Source: Burkholderia pyrrocinia
GTDB taxonomy: Bacteria > Pseudomonadota > Gammaproteobacteria > Burkholderiales > Burkholderiaceae
Direction: 5' to 3'
Assembly: GCF_003330765.1 (NCBI RefSeq)
Contig: NZ_CP024902.1
Coordinates: forward strand, 3,038,001 to 3,102,000
Length of the DNA: 64,000 nucleotides
Shown: positions 26,887-36,260 of the stretch, in pieces
How positions within the stretch are numbered: position 1 is the stretch's first letter
How the letters are laid out: each line of letters starts with the position of its first letter
Notes under the pieces: model-generated
Seen by the model: only the letters and a program-made list of their open reading frames with translations
What the model was told of the DNA's origin: nothing
Databases searched by the model: none
Program-made: the position numbers and the translations under genes

Positions 26887-28527
26887 TCAGAAACCGGCCG
26901 CCAGACCGTCGCGCCGGCTGTCGCTCGCGGCCACATAGCCGCGCTCGCGATCGTCGCGGTCGAGACGCCAGATGAACTGCCCCGAACCGAAATCCATGTA
27001 AGGATCGTCGATCGACTTGATCGTATGGCCGCGCGCGGCAAGCGCGTCGACCGTCGCGCGATTCATCGTCGCCTCGACGTCGAGCGTGAAGTCACGGTTG
27101 ACCTTCCAGCGCGGCGCATCGCATGCGGCCTGCGGCTGCTGCCCATAGCCGAGCATCCGCACGACGGTCTGCAGGTGGCCCTGCGGCTGCATGTCGCCGC
27201 CCATCACGCCAAAGCTCATCGCGGCCTCGGTGCGGCCGTCGACCTCCTCGGTCACGAATGCCGGGATGATCGTATGGAACGGCCGCTTGCCGCCCGCGAC
27301 GACGTTCGGCGAAGCCGGATCCATCGAGAAGCCGTGCCCGCGGTTCTGCAGCGCGATGCCGGTGCCGGGCACGACGAGCCCCGAACCGAAGCCCATGTAG
27401 TTCGACTGGATGAAGCTCACCATCATCCCGCGCTCGTCGGCCGCCGACAGGTAGATCGTGCCGCCCGAATGCGGCCGGCCGGCGCCGAAGTGCGTCGCGC
27501 GCGCGGGATCGATCTGCTTCGCGCGTTCGGCGAGATACGCGTCGTCGAGCATCTGCTCGGGCGTGACTTCCATCGCGCGCGGATCGGCGACGTAGCGATA
27601 GACGTCCGCGAACGCGAGCTTCATCGCCTCGATCTGCAGATGCTGCGAGTCGACCGAATCGACGGGCCATTCCGTCACGCCCGCATGCTCGGCGATCCCG
27701 AGCGCGATCAGCGCGGCGATGCCCTGCCCGTTCGGCGGAATCTCGTGAATCGTATGACGGCCGAAGCGCTTGCCGATCGGCTCGACCCATTCCGGCCGGT
27801 ACGCACGCAGGTCGGCTTCGGTCATCGCGCCGCCGCCTGCGCGGGAAAACGCGGCGATGCGCTCGGCGAGCGCGCCCTCGTAGAACGCGCGGGCGCCGTC
27901 CTGCGCAAGCGTGCGCAGCGTCTGCGCATGACCGGGCAGGCACACGCGTTCGCCGACGAGCGGCGCCCGGCCGCGCGGCATGAAGGTCTCCGCGAAACCC
28001 GGCAGCCCCTGCAGCGCGGGCACGGCGGCCGCCCACTTGTGCGCGACGATCGGCGGCACCGCATAGCCGCGCTCCGCGATCTCGATCGCCGGCTCGAGCA
28101 GGTCCGCGAACGGCAGCGAACCGAACTTTGCGTGCAGCGCTTCCCAGCCAGCGATCACGCCCGGCACGGTGACGGTATCCCAGCCGCGCGTCGGCTTGTT
28201 CGCGATGCCATGCGCATCCTCGCCGTGGCGCTTGCGGAAATAGTCGACGTTCCACGCGGCCGGCGCGACGCCCGACGCGTTCAGCCCGGACAGCCGCTCG
28301 CCGTCCCATACGAGCGCGAACGCGTCGCCGCCGAGCCCGCACGACACGGGCTCGACGACCGTGATCGCGGCCGCGGCGGCCAGCGCCGCGTCGACCGCGT
28401 TGCCGCCCTTCCACAGCATTCGCAGCCCGGCCTGCGCCGCGAGCGGGTGCGACGTCGACACGACGTTGCGCGCGAACACCGGAATACGGGTCGTCGGATA
28501 CGGGTTGTGCCAGTTGAAGCCAGTCAT
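26887..28527 (-). CDS. Gamma-glutamyltransferase-family Ntn hydrolase
   Basis: 546-aa member of the gamma-glutamyltransferase family, which is made as a precursor and self-cleaves before a threonine. That residue is Thr357 in the GGTIYLSAAD motif, and the small-subunit motifs SNYMGFGSG and FGVMGGDMQPQGH are present. There is no signal peptide at the chosen ATG (28527, preceded by AGGTGGAA), so it may be a cytoplasmic member such as a YwrD-type or cephalosporin-acylase-like enzyme rather than the periplasmic glutathione enzyme. It is divergent from glpR, 213 bp away. Confidence 0.92.
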   Translation of the reverse strand: MTGFNWHNPYPTTRIPVFARNVVSTSHPLAAQAGLRMLWKGGNAVDAALAAAAAITVVEPVSCGLGGDAFALVWDGERLSGLNASGVAPAAWNVDYFRKRHGEDAHGIANKPTRGWDTVTVPGVIAGWEALHAKFGSLPFADLLEPAIEIAERGYAVPPIVAHKWAAAVPALQGLPGFAETFMPRGRAPLVGERVCLPGHAQTLRTLAQDGARAFYEGALAERIAAFSRAGGGAMTEADLRAYRPEWVEPIGKRFGRHTIHEIPPNGQGIAALIALGIAEHAGVTEWPVDSVDSQHLQIEAMKLAFADVYRYVADPRAMEVTPEQMLDDAYLAERAKQIDPARATHFGAGRPHSGGTIYLSAADERGMMVSFIQSNYMGFGSGLVVPGTGIALQNRGHGFSMDPASPNVVAGGKRPFHTIIPAFVTEEVDGRTEAAMSFGVMGGDMQPQGHLQTVVRMLGYGQQPQAACDAPRWKVNRDFTLDVEATMNRATVDALAARGHTIKSIDDPYMDFGSGQFIWRLDRDDRERGYVAASDSRRDGLAAGF

Positions 28528-28740
28528 CGGTTCCACCTCGTCGAAAGCTGAATGAGCGCGCGCCCGCGGGCGCGGGCAATCCGTCATTGCAACGCGATCA
28601 GCGCAATCGCACAAATTCATTTGTCACATGAATCAATGCAATTTCCGCATGAATAACGCGCGGCCATGCCCCGGAGGCCGGCCGAACGCCGTTGCCGCCC
28701 TTACAATACCCGCTCCGTCTCACGACACGTCCATCGAGCC

Positions 28741-29520
28741 ATGACCCGAGATCCCCGCCTCACCCTCAACGCGCGTCAGCAGGAACTGCTCGAATGGGTG
28801 CAGCGCGACGGCTTCGTGACCGTCGACGATCTCGCCGCGCACTTCGCGGTGACCCCGCAGACGATCCGCCGCGACGTGAACTGGCTCGCCGACCTGAACC
28901 TGCTGCGCCGCTACCACGGCGGCGCGAGCCTGCCGACCAGCTCGGAGAACGTGTCGTACACGGCGCGCCAGCGGATGTTCCACGACGAGAAGCGGTGCAT
29001 CGCGGCACTCGCCGCGTCGCACATCCCCGACCAGGCGTCGCTGTTCATCAACCTCGGCACGACGACCGAGGAAGTCGCGCGCGCGCTGAACCGCCACCAC
29101 GGGCTGCACGTGATCACGAACAACCTGAACGTCGCGTCGATGATGAGCGGCTACCCCGACTGCGAGGTGCTGATCACCGGCGGCATCGTGCGGCCGTGGG
29201 ACAAGGGCATCGTCGGCGAGCTCGCGATCGACTTCATCCGGCAGTTCAAGGTCGACTACGCGATCATCGGCACGTCGGCGATCGAGGCCGACGGCACGCT
29301 GCGCGACTTCGATACGCGCGAGGTACGCGTCGCCGAGGCGATCATGCAGCACGCGCGCACGGTCTACCTCGTGGCCGACCATTCGAAGGTCGGCCGTCCC
29401 GCGCTGGTGCGCCAGGGCCACCTGAGCCAGGTGCACGCGCTCTTCACCGACAAGCCGCTGCCACCCGAGATGGCCGACACGGTGGCGGCCGCCGGCACTC
29501 AGGTGTACGTCGCGGAATGA
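28741..29520 (+). CDS. glpR: Glycerol-3-phosphate regulon repressor GlpR (DeoR family)
   Basis: 259-aa DeoR-type repressor. The HTH lies at residues about 8-62 (ARQQELLEWVQRDGFVTVDDLA, VTPQTIRRDVNWL). The sugar-phosphate-binding domain begins LFINLGTTTEEVARAL and includes ITGGIVRPWDKGIVGELA. The assignment rests on resemblance to GlpR and on position 1.1 kb upstream of glpD-glpK-glpF. Two unrelated small genes lie between, so it is not in the glp operon itself. Expected effector: glycerol-3-phosphate. The TTCG-rich segment before glpD is its likely target. Confidence 0.9.
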   Translation: MTRDPRLTLNARQQELLEWVQRDGFVTVDDLAAHFAVTPQTIRRDVNWLADLNLLRRYHGGASLPTSSENVSYTARQRMFHDEKRCIAALAASHIPDQASLFINLGTTTEEVARALNRHHGLHVITNNLNVASMMSGYPDCEVLITGGIVRPWDKGIVGELAIDFIRQFKVDYAIIGTSAIEADGTLRDFDTREVRVAEAIMQHARTVYLVADHSKVGRPALVRQGHLSQVHALFTDKPLPPEMADTVAAAGTQVYVAE

Positions 29521-29822
29521 TCGTTGCGATGCTGCACCGCACCCGAAACTTCAAGTGAAATCAAGAAGTTGGCGTCGCGACCGGACCGCTTGCGCGCGGC
29601 CCGGCTGTCAAACGGAAAATTAACGGGGCACGATTTGTCGTTGCCTGCGCGCTCGACTAGACTCCAGTTCCCCGGCCCGTTTGCACGTTCCGCCCGTGCC
29701 AAGGCGTGTGCGAATCTCAGGGCCGGCGAATACAGCTTTCCCCCCAAGCCATACCCCGCGGGGTATCGTGCGTCGGCGTTTGCGCCGGCCGCGCGGGCAG
29801 ACCGGTTGCCATGGAGAGAACG
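29521..29822. other. 302-bp intergenic region after glpR
   Basis: No gene seen. The distal third carries a perfect 16-bp palindrome (29751-29766, listed separately) and the GGAGAGAA ribosome site of the following small gene. The proximal part shows no clear T-tailed terminator for glpR. Confidence 0.4.
29751..29766. promoter_or_regulatory. Perfect palindrome ATACCCCGCGGGGTAT, CsoR/CstR-type operator candidate
   Basis: A 16-bp exact palindrome 56 bp before the start of a 65-aa gene. Operators of the CsoR/RcnR/CstR metal- and sulfide-sensor family have the form TACCCC-N-GGGGTA, so this is a good match by eye. No csoR-like gene lies in the window. Confidence 0.5.
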
Positions 29823-30020
29823 ATGCTGAGTCCGCATGAATTCGCCACGCTATTGCTTGTGAAGGACGCCCCTGATCAGGGCGACATGGATCGGGATGAA
29901 CTGGACATACTGCTCGAACAGCAGCTCGTCCGCCTTGAAGGGCTCGGCTCGGGGCGCAAATACTGCGTGACCGAGACCGGCGACGCCGCATTGCGATCCA
30001 TCAAGTACCGCTATTCGTAA
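29823..30020 (+). CDS. Small protein of unknown function (65 aa), winged-helix-like
   Basis: 65-aa protein, MLSPHEFATLLLVKDAPDQG..., with predicted helices then LVRLEGLGSGRKYCVTETGDAALRSIK, which resembles the wing and last helix of a small winged-helix domain. GGAGAGAACG stands directly before the ATG at 29823. An ATG at 29811 is possible but would bury that site. Codon use fits the genome. No function can be assigned. The palindrome upstream suggests metal- or sulfide-linked control. Confidence 0.75.
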   Translation: MLSPHEFATLLLVKDAPDQGDMDRDELDILLEQQLVRLEGLGSGRKYCVTETGDAALRSIKYRYS

Positions 30021-30107
30021 AGTCCCGCTGTTCCTGACCTGACCGCGCCGGCCGGATTCCCGGCCGCGCTGTCGTTCTGCGTCCCCGCCGGTTCGCCGCA
30101 GCCTGTT

Positions 30108-30476
30108 TCAGCCACCGCGCAGCGTCGGATCGACCGCCGCTCGCCAGCTGATGGCTTGCGCGCGCGCACCGTTGAAATACGCGATCCAGCCGGCGCGCGC
30201 CGCCGCGTCAGGCGCCGCATAGCGCGTCGAAAGTTCGTTTACGAACGCACAATAGTTCGCTGCGGTCAGCCCGCGATACCGTTTCGCCACATACGCATCG
30301 TACAGCGTCGAATAGACCGGCTGCGCGTCCACGCCCCAGTCGCGCGCCGTGCCGCCGCACGACGTCTGCAGGTCGACGAACGACGGCGCCCGCCAATTGC
30401 CGGCGAGCGGCGGCGTGCCTGCGCTGCAGCCCGCCAGAAGGACCGCGCACACGCCGGCCCACATCCCAATACGCAT
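30108..30476 (-). CDS. Small lipoprotein of unknown function
   Basis: 122-aa protein with a lipoprotein signal: MRIGMWAGVCAVLLAGCS, lipobox LLAG-Cys16. The mature part has one further cysteine pair candidate (TSCGG and NYCAF) and no recognised domain. GAGGTG precedes the ATG. It diverges from glpD across 162 bp of A+T-rich sequence. Confidence 0.8.
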   Translation of the reverse strand: MRIGMWAGVCAVLLAGCSAGTPPLAGNWRAPSFVDLQTSCGGTARDWGVDAQPVYSTLYDAYVAKRYRGLTAANYCAFVNELSTRYAAPDAAARAGWIAYFNGARAQAISWRAAVDPTLRGG

Positions 30477-30544
30477 GATTCACCTCGCGAAACGGTCGAT
30501 CCAGCCAGTATCGTCCGGGATCGCGCCGCGCGCTACTGGCCCCG

Positions 30545-30608
30545 CTTTTTCGAACTTTACTTTTTCGATTTCGTTCGTTAAATTTCGAATTCGAACATTT
30601 CGTGTTCG
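30545..30608. promoter_or_regulatory. TTCG-repeat region upstream of glpD, candidate GlpR operator cluster
   Basis: Several TTTCG/TTCG elements occur in 64 bp, including the perfect palindrome TTCGAATTCGAA (about 30583-30594) and TTTCGTTCGTT. Known GlpR sites are built from TTCG-containing half sites in an A+T-rich setting. The position 30-95 bp before the GTG start of glpD fits an operator overlapping the promoter. Confidence 0.6.
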
Positions 30609-30638
30609 CCAACTTCCATCAGACGATAAGGACAGCAG

Positions 30639-32162
30639 GTGACCCAACCGAATCGCTACGATCTGCTCGTCGTCGGCGGCGGCATCAACGGCGCAGGGAT
30701 CGCGCGCGATGCGGCCGGCCGCGGCCTGTCGGTCATGCTCTGCGAGCAGGACGATCTCGCGTCGCATACGTCGTCGTCCAGCACGAAGCTGATTCACGGC
30801 GGCCTGCGCTATCTCGAGTACAACGAATTCGGGCTGGTGCGCAAGGCGCTGCAGGAGCGCGAGACGCTGCTGCGCGCGGCGCCGCACATCATGTGGCCGC
30901 TGCGCTTCGTGATGCCGCACATGCCGAACCTGCGTCCGGCCTGGCTGATCCGCATCGGCCTGTTCCTCTACGATCACCTCGCGAAACGCGAACTGCTGCC
31001 CGGCTCGCGCGGCATCGACATGCGCCGGCATGCGGCCGGCACGCCGCTGATCGACTCGATCAAGCGCGGCTTCGTGTATTCGGACGGCTGGGTCGACGAC
31101 GCGCGCCTCGTCGTGCTGAACGCAATGGATGCGCAGGAGCGCGGCGCCGAAATCCTGACGCGCACGAAGCTCGTGTCCGCCGAACGCCGCGGCGACGAAT
31201 GGGAAGCGCGGCTGCAGCACGCCGACGGTTCGGTCCGCGTCGTGCATGCGCGCGCGATCGCGAACGCGGCCGGCCCGTGGGTCGGCGAAGTGCTGCACGG
31301 CGCGCTCGGTCGCGGCGCGCAGCACAGCGTGCGGCTCGTGAAGGGCAGCCACATCATCACGCGCCGCCTGTTCGATCACGACCACGCGTACATCTTCCAG
31401 AACCCGGACAAGCGGATCATCTTCGCGATTCCGTACGAGGACGACTTCACGCTGATCGGCACGACCGACGTCGAATACACGAACGATCCCGCAAAGGTCG
31501 CGATCGATCGCGACGAAACGCAGTACCTGTGCGATTCGATCAACCGCTACTTCAAGCGCAAGATCTCGCCGGCCGACGTGCACTGGACCTATTCGGGCGT
31601 GCGCCCGCTGCTCGAAGACGAAAACGCGAGCAACGCATCGGCCGTCACGCGCGACTACCGCCTCGAGCTGGACAACGGCGCGGGCGCGCCGCTCCTGTCG
31701 GTGTTCGGCGGCAAGATCACGACGTTCCGCAAGCTCGCGGAAGAAGCCGGCGACATGCTGTGCCGCGCGCTCGGCCGCGACGCGAAAACCTGGACGGCCG
31801 GCGTCGCGCTGCCGGGCGGCGACATCGCGAACGCGAAGTTCGACGTGTTCGCCGACACGTTCGCCAAACGCCATCCGTGGCTGCCCGCCGCGCTCGCCCG
31901 CCGCTATGCGCGCGCGTACGGCACGCGCGCGGAGCGCGTGATCGACGGCGCAAAATCGCTCGCCGGGCTCGGCACCGAAATCGCACCGGGCCTCTACGAT
32001 GCCGAACTGCGCTACCTGCGCGACGCCGAATGGGCGACCTGCGCGCAGGACGTGCTGTGGCGCCGCTCGAAACTCGGCCTGCACGTCACGCCGGGCACGC
32101 TCGATGCCGTGACGGCCGCGGTCGACGCATGGTTCGCCGCCGCGCACGCGCCGCACGCCTGA
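30639..32162 (+). CDS. glpD: Aerobic glycerol-3-phosphate dehydrogenase GlpD
   Basis: 507-aa FAD-dependent membrane-associated enzyme that oxidises sn-glycerol-3-phosphate to dihydroxyacetone phosphate and reduces ubiquinone. The FAD-binding motif is DLLVVGGGINGAGIARDAAGRGL at residues 8-30. SSTKLIHGGLRYLEY and GGKITTFRKLAEE are family signatures, and the C-terminal DAO_C helical domain is present. The start is GTG at 30639 with AAGGA upstream. glpK follows 105 bp later on the same strand. Confidence 0.97.
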   Translation: MTQPNRYDLLVVGGGINGAGIARDAAGRGLSVMLCEQDDLASHTSSSSTKLIHGGLRYLEYNEFGLVRKALQERETLLRAAPHIMWPLRFVMPHMPNLRPAWLIRIGLFLYDHLAKRELLPGSRGIDMRRHAAGTPLIDSIKRGFVYSDGWVDDARLVVLNAMDAQERGAEILTRTKLVSAERRGDEWEARLQHADGSVRVVHARAIANAAGPWVGEVLHGALGRGAQHSVRLVKGSHIITRRLFDHDHAYIFQNPDKRIIFAIPYEDDFTLIGTTDVEYTNDPAKVAIDRDETQYLCDSINRYFKRKISPADVHWTYSGVRPLLEDENASNASAVTRDYRLELDNGAGAPLLSVFGGKITTFRKLAEEAGDMLCRALGRDAKTWTAGVALPGGDIANAKFDVFADTFAKRHPWLPAALARRYARAYGTRAERVIDGAKSLAGLGTEIAPGLYDAELRYLRDAEWATCAQDVLWRRSKLGLHVTPGTLDAVTAAVDAWFAAAHAPHA

Positions 32163-32267
32163 TCCGAATGCAGTTGCAGTTGCCTTACCGACGTTGACTC
32201 ACCGACGCGCCGCCCACCATGCGGCGCGCATCACAACTAAGCCAATCCACGGATGGAGATGAGAGAC

Positions 32268-33770
32268 ATGCAGGACCAGTACATCCTCGCGCTTGACCAG
32301 GGCACCACAAGTTCCCGCGCGATGCTGTTCGATCGCCAGGGCAATATCGTATCGATCGCCCAGAAGGAATTCGAACAGATCTACCCGCAACCCGGCTGGG
32401 TCGAGCACGACCCTCAGGAAATCTGGTCGACGCAAGCCGGCGTCGCCGCCGAAGCCGTCACGCGCACGGGCCTGAACGGCACGTCGATCGCGGCGATCGG
32501 CATCACCAACCAGCGCGAGACGACCATCGTCTGGGATCGCGAGACGGGCCAGCCCGTCTACAACGCGATCGTCTGGCAGGATCGCCGCACGGCCGACTTC
32601 TGCGATTCGCTGAAGAAGCAGGGGCTCGAAGCGAAGGTGCGCGCGAAGACCGGCCTGCCGATCGATTCGTACTTCTCCGCGACGAAGATCCGCTGGATCC
32701 TCGACAACGTGCCGGGCGCGCGCGACAAGGCGCGCCAGGGCAAGCTCGCGTTCGGCACCGTCGACAGCTGGCTCGTGTGGAACTTCACGAAGCACGAACT
32801 GCACGTGACCGACGTGACGAACGCGTCGCGCACGATGCTGTTCAACATCCATACGCGCGAGTGGGACAACGAGCTGCTCGAACTGCTCGACATCCCGCGC
32901 AGCATGCTGCCGGAAGTGAAGGCGTCGTCGGAAATCTACGGCCACACGAAAACCACCGTGTTCGCGTCGAAGATCCCGCTCGCGGGCATCGCCGGCGACC
33001 AGCACGCAGCGCTGTTCGGCCAGATGTGCACGACGTCGGGCATGGTGAAGAACACCTACGGCACCGGCTGCTTCCTGATGATGAACACCGGCGACAAGCC
33101 GATCGAGTCGAAGAACAACCTCGTCACGACGATCGCCTGGCAGATCGGCGACGACGTGCAGTACGCGCTCGAAGGCAGCATCTTCATCGCGGGCGCGGTC
33201 GTGCAGTGGCTGCGCGATGGCGTCGGCGTGATCAAGACGGCCGCCGAAATCGAATCGCTTGCCGCGAGCGTGCCGCACACCGACGGCGTCTATCTCGTGC
33301 CCGCGTTCGCCGGCCTTGGCGCGCCGCACTGGAACGCGCGGGCGCGCGGCTCGGTGTTCGGCGTCACGCGCGGCACGACCTCCGCGCACCTCGCGCGCGC
33401 GGCACTCGATGCGATCGCGTACCAGTCGCTCGACGTGCTGGCCGCGATGGAAGCCGATTCGGGCATCAGCATCGGCGAACTGCGCGTCGACGGCGGCGCG
33501 AGCGCGAACGACCTGCTGATGCAGTTCCAGGCCGACCTGCTCGGCGTCGACGCGGTGCGTCCGCAGATCACCGAGACGACCGCGCTCGGCGCGGCCTACC
33601 TCGCGGGCCTCGCGATCGGCTACTGGAAGAACCTCGACGAAGTGCGCGACCAGTGGCAACTCGATCGCCGCTTCTCGCCGTCGATGCCGAAGGAACAGGT
33701 CGAGCGCTGCATGGCCGGCTGGCAGCGTGCGGTGCGCGCCGCGAAGGCGTGGGCCGACGACACCCAGTAA
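32268..33770 (+). CDS. glpK: Glycerol kinase GlpK
   Basis: 500-aa FGGY-family kinase: ATP + glycerol gives sn-glycerol-3-phosphate. The N-terminal phosphate loop is [13 protein letters not shown]. Glycerol-contact segments are ITNQRET and WQDRR. The FGGY signatures ([12 protein letters not shown] and [21 protein letters not shown]) are complete. Three in-frame ATGs lie close together; 32268 (MQDQYILAL) is chosen because GGAG-ATGAGAG leads into it. glpF follows by 81 bp. Confidence 0.97.
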   Translation: MQDQYILALDQGTTSSRAMLFDRQGNIVSIAQKEFEQIYPQPGWVEHDPQEIWSTQAGVAAEAVTRTGLNGTSIAAIGITNQRETTIVWDRETGQPVYNAIVWQDRRTADFCDSLKKQGLEAKVRAKTGLPIDSYFSATKIRWILDNVPGARDKARQGKLAFGTVDSWLVWNFTKHELHVTDVTNASRTMLFNIHTREWDNELLELLDIPRSMLPEVKASSEIYGHTKTTVFASKIPLAGIAGDQHAALFGQMCTTSGMVKNTYGTGCFLMMNTGDKPIESKNNLVTTIAWQIGDDVQYALEGSIFIAGAVVQWLRDGVGVIKTAAEIESLAASVPHTDGVYLVPAFAGLGAPHWNARARGSVFGVTRGTTSAHLARAALDAIAYQSLDVLAAMEADSGISIGELRVDGGASANDLLMQFQADLLGVDAVRPQITETTALGAAYLAGLAIGYWKNLDEVRDQWQLDRRFSPSMPKEQVERCMAGWQRAVRAAKAWADDTQ

Positions 33771-33851
33771 CCGTCACGCATCCAGACGAAATACAACAAC
33801 ATCGGCGGACCGCGCAGCGCGCGAGTCCGCCGAGACCTACGAGAGACAACC

Positions 33852-34568
33852 ATGTCACCTTATATTGCAGAATTCATCGGCACCGCGATCCTCGTGCTGC
33901 TCGGCAACGGCGCGGTCGCCAACGTGCTGCTTGCGAAGACCAAGGGCAAGGGCGCGGACCTGATCGTGATCGTGTGGGGATGGGCGATGGCCGTCTTCAT
34001 CGCCGTCTACGTGACCGCGTCGTTCAGCGGCGCGCACCTGAACCCGATCGTCACCATCAGCCTCGCGCTCGCGGGCAAGTTCGCGTGGTCGAAGGTCGGC
34101 GGCTACATCCTCGCGCAGATGCTCGGCGGGATGGCAGGCGCGTTGCTCGTGTGGCTCGCGTATCGCCAGCACTTCGCGAAGGAAGCCGATGCCGACCTGA
34201 AGCTCGCAGTGTTCTGCACCGCGCCCGCGATCCGCAGCGTCCGCCACAACGTGCTGACCGAAGCGATCTGCACGTTCGTGCTGATCCTCGGCGTGCTGTA
34301 TCTGGCGTCGCCGCAGGTCGGCCTCGGCGCGCTCGACGCACTGCCCGTCGGCCTGCTCGTGCTCGGCATCGGCATCTCGCTCGGCGGCCCGACCGGCTAT
34401 GCGATGAGCCCCGCGCGGGACCTCGCGCCGCGCATCATGCACGCGCTGCTGCCGATCCCCGGCAAGCGCGACAGCGACTGGCGCTATGCGTGGATTCCCG
34501 TCATCGGGCCGCTGCTCGGCGGCGCCGCGGCAGCCTTCCTGTATCTGCGGTTGCACACGGCGGTTTGA
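33852..34568 (+). CDS. glpF: Glycerol facilitator / aquaporin-family channel GlpF with altered NPA motifs
   Basis: 238-aa inner-membrane MIP channel with six helices and two half-helices, letting glycerol enter for GlpK. The two conserved pore motifs are not standard: the first is NPI (Asn64-Pro65-Ile66) and the second SPA (Ser186-Pro-Ala) followed by the usual RD. The aromatic/arginine selectivity arginine in SPARD is kept. It is the last gene of glpD-glpK-glpF; a bidirectional terminator follows at once. Confidence 0.93.
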   Translation: MSPYIAEFIGTAILVLLGNGAVANVLLAKTKGKGADLIVIVWGWAMAVFIAVYVTASFSGAHLNPIVTISLALAGKFAWSKVGGYILAQMLGGMAGALLVWLAYRQHFAKEADADLKLAVFCTAPAIRSVRHNVLTEAICTFVLILGVLYLASPQVGLGALDALPVGLLVLGIGISLGGPTGYAMSPARDLAPRIMHALLPIPGKRDSDWRYAWIPVIGPLLGGAAAAFLYLRLHTAV

Positions 34569-34581
34569 TCGCGGTTTAACC

Positions 34582-34612
34582 GAAGCGCGCAGCCTACACC
34601 GCTGCGCGCTTC
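34582..34612. terminator. Bidirectional hairpin between glpF and the convergent reductase gene
   Basis: GAAGCGCGCAGC pairs with GCTGCGCGCTTC (12 bp, 7-base loop). It fills the 62-bp gap between two convergent stops. A clear T run is lacking on either side, so efficiency is uncertain. Confidence 0.65.
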
Positions 34613-34630
34613 ACGCCCCCTTCCCTCGCC

Positions 34631-35911
34631 TCACTGCCGCTCGGCCGGCACCGCCTCCCGCTCGCGGTCGCCCGCGGCCGACATCAGCGACTTCAGCGTC
34701 ACGCCCGTATCCGCGACCGCGGCCGGCGTCACGTCGATCCCGCGCTCGACCAGCATTCTCGCCACGCGCATCTCCTTGACGAATCCCGACGCGCGGCCGA
34801 AGCCGCTCGCGGCGACGAGCCGCGCACCGGCGTCGAAATGGAAATGGATTTCCGCATCGTCGCCGAGCACGCGCGCGACCGACCGTTCGCCGAGCGCCGG
34901 TTCCCCGGCCACCTGCAACTGCGCGTCGTACTGATCCGACCAGAACCACGGCGTCTCGCGATACGGCGCGTCGGCGCCGAGCATGTTGCGCGCGGCCACG
35001 CGCGCCTGTGTCTCGGCGCCGTGCCACGTCTCCTGCCGGACCGGTCGCCCGGACAACGCGCTCGGAAACACCGCGACGTCGCCGGCCGCGTAGATGCCGC
35101 GCGCCGATGTCTCGAGCCGCGCGTTCACGACGATGCCGCGCTCGACCGCGAGGCCCGCGTCGCGCGCCAGCCCGTCGGCCGGTTCGATGCCGATGCCGGC
35201 CACGACGGTATCGGCGATCAGCGTGTCGCCGTCGTCGAGCACGACGGCCAGCGCACCGCCGGACGTGCGCTCGATCGCAACGGGTCGACGGTTCACGCGG
35301 ATCGCCACGCCCTGCTGTTCGTGAAGCGTCTGCACACGCGCCGCGATCGTCTCCGGCACCGCGCGTCCGAGCAAGCGCGGCGCAGCGTCGAGCACGGTCA
35401 CGCGGCAGCCGCGCAGTCGCGCCGACGCCGCGACTTCGAGGCCGATGAAGCCGCCGCCGATCAGCACGATGCGCGCGCCGGGCACGAGCCGCGCGCCGAG
35501 CACCGCCGCGTCGTCGAGCGTGCGCAACGCGAACACGCCGTCGAGCGCCGCCCCCGGAATCGCGAGGCGGCGCGCGCGACCGCCGGTCGCGAGCAGCAGC
35601 GCGTCGTAGCCGAACACCCGCTCGCCGGACACGTGCAGTTCGCGTGCGTGCGGGTCGATGCGCTCGACGGTCGCGACGACCGGCTCGATACGATCGGCCG
35701 CCCATGCGTCCGGATCGCGCAACCGGCACTGCGCCGCGCTGTACTCGCCGGTCAGCACGCCCTTCGACAACGGCGGCCGCTCGTACGGCAGATGCGCCTC
35801 TGCACCGATCAGCACGATACGCCCGCGCCATCCGGACTCGCGCAACACCTGCGCTGCGCGGCCGCCGGCATGGCCGGCGCCGACGATCGCCATCACACGG
35901 TCGGTCGTCAT
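34631..35911 (-). CDS. Ferredoxin reductase, FAD/NAD(P)-dependent (MocF-like)
   Basis: 426-aa flavoprotein of the rubredoxin/putidaredoxin-reductase type that would pass electrons from NAD(P)H to the adjacent Rieske ferredoxin. The FAD motif is VGAGHAGGRAAQVL (residues 10-23), followed by RPPLSKGVLTGEY. The NAD(P) motif is LIGGGFIGLEVAASA (about 150). The second FAD signature is IYAAGDVAVFPS. Four bases separate its start from the Rieske gene's stop, and the three-gene minus-strand operon matches the rhizobial mocDEF layout. The symbol is withheld because function is untested here. Confidence 0.9.
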   Translation of the reverse strand: MTTDRVMAIVGAGHAGGRAAQVLRESGWRGRIVLIGAEAHLPYERPPLSKGVLTGEYSAAQCRLRDPDAWAADRIEPVVATVERIDPHARELHVSGERVFGYDALLLATGGRARRLAIPGAALDGVFALRTLDDAAVLGARLVPGARIVLIGGGFIGLEVAASARLRGCRVTVLDAAPRLLGRAVPETIAARVQTLHEQQGVAIRVNRRPVAIERTSGGALAVVLDDGDTLIADTVVAGIGIEPADGLARDAGLAVERGIVVNARLETSARGIYAAGDVAVFPSALSGRPVRQETWHGAETQARVAARNMLGADAPYRETPWFWSDQYDAQLQVAGEPALGERSVARVLGDDAEIHFHFDAGARLVAASGFGRASGFVKEMRVARMLVERGIDVTPAAVADTGVTLKSLMSAAGDREREAVPAERQ

Positions 35912-35915
35912 CGCG

Positions 35916-36224
35916 TCACACCTCGATCAGGATACGGCCGCCCTCGATCTTCGCGCGGTACGTGCGCAGCTTCTCGCACGCGGGCGCGGACAGCGGCCGG
36001 CCGTCGCGAACGTCGAAGCGCCCGTTGTGCTTCGGGCATTCGATCACGTGGTCGATCACGAGGCCGTCCGCGAGATGCACGTGCTCGTGCGTGCACAGGC
36101 CGTCGCTCGCATAAACGTGGCCGTCGATCCGGTAGATCGCGTACGTGCGGCCTGCGTGGTCGAAGCGCGCGACGTCTTCATCGTCGATGTCGTCGAGCGC
36201 GCCGGTGTCGATCCATTGCGTCAT
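35916..36224 (-). CDS. Rieske-type [2Fe-2S] ferredoxin (MocE-like)
   Basis: 102-aa soluble ferredoxin. The cluster ligands are Cys44-x-His46 (CTHEHVH) and Cys63-x2-His66 (CPKHNGRF), the Rieske pattern with 16 residues between the pairs. It is similar to the small ferredoxins that serve ring-hydroxylating oxygenases and MocE-type oxygenases. It lies between the desaturase-like oxygenase (36 bp) and the reductase (4 bp), which strongly suggests a three-part electron chain. Confidence 0.93.
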   Translation of the reverse strand: MTQWIDTGALDDIDDEDVARFDHAGRTYAIYRIDGHVYASDGLCTHEHVHLADGLVIDHVIECPKHNGRFDVRDGRPLSAPACEKLRTYRAKIEGGRILIEV

Positions 36225-36260
36225 GATGCGTGTCTCCTGGGTTGGATGGTTCGATGTCGG

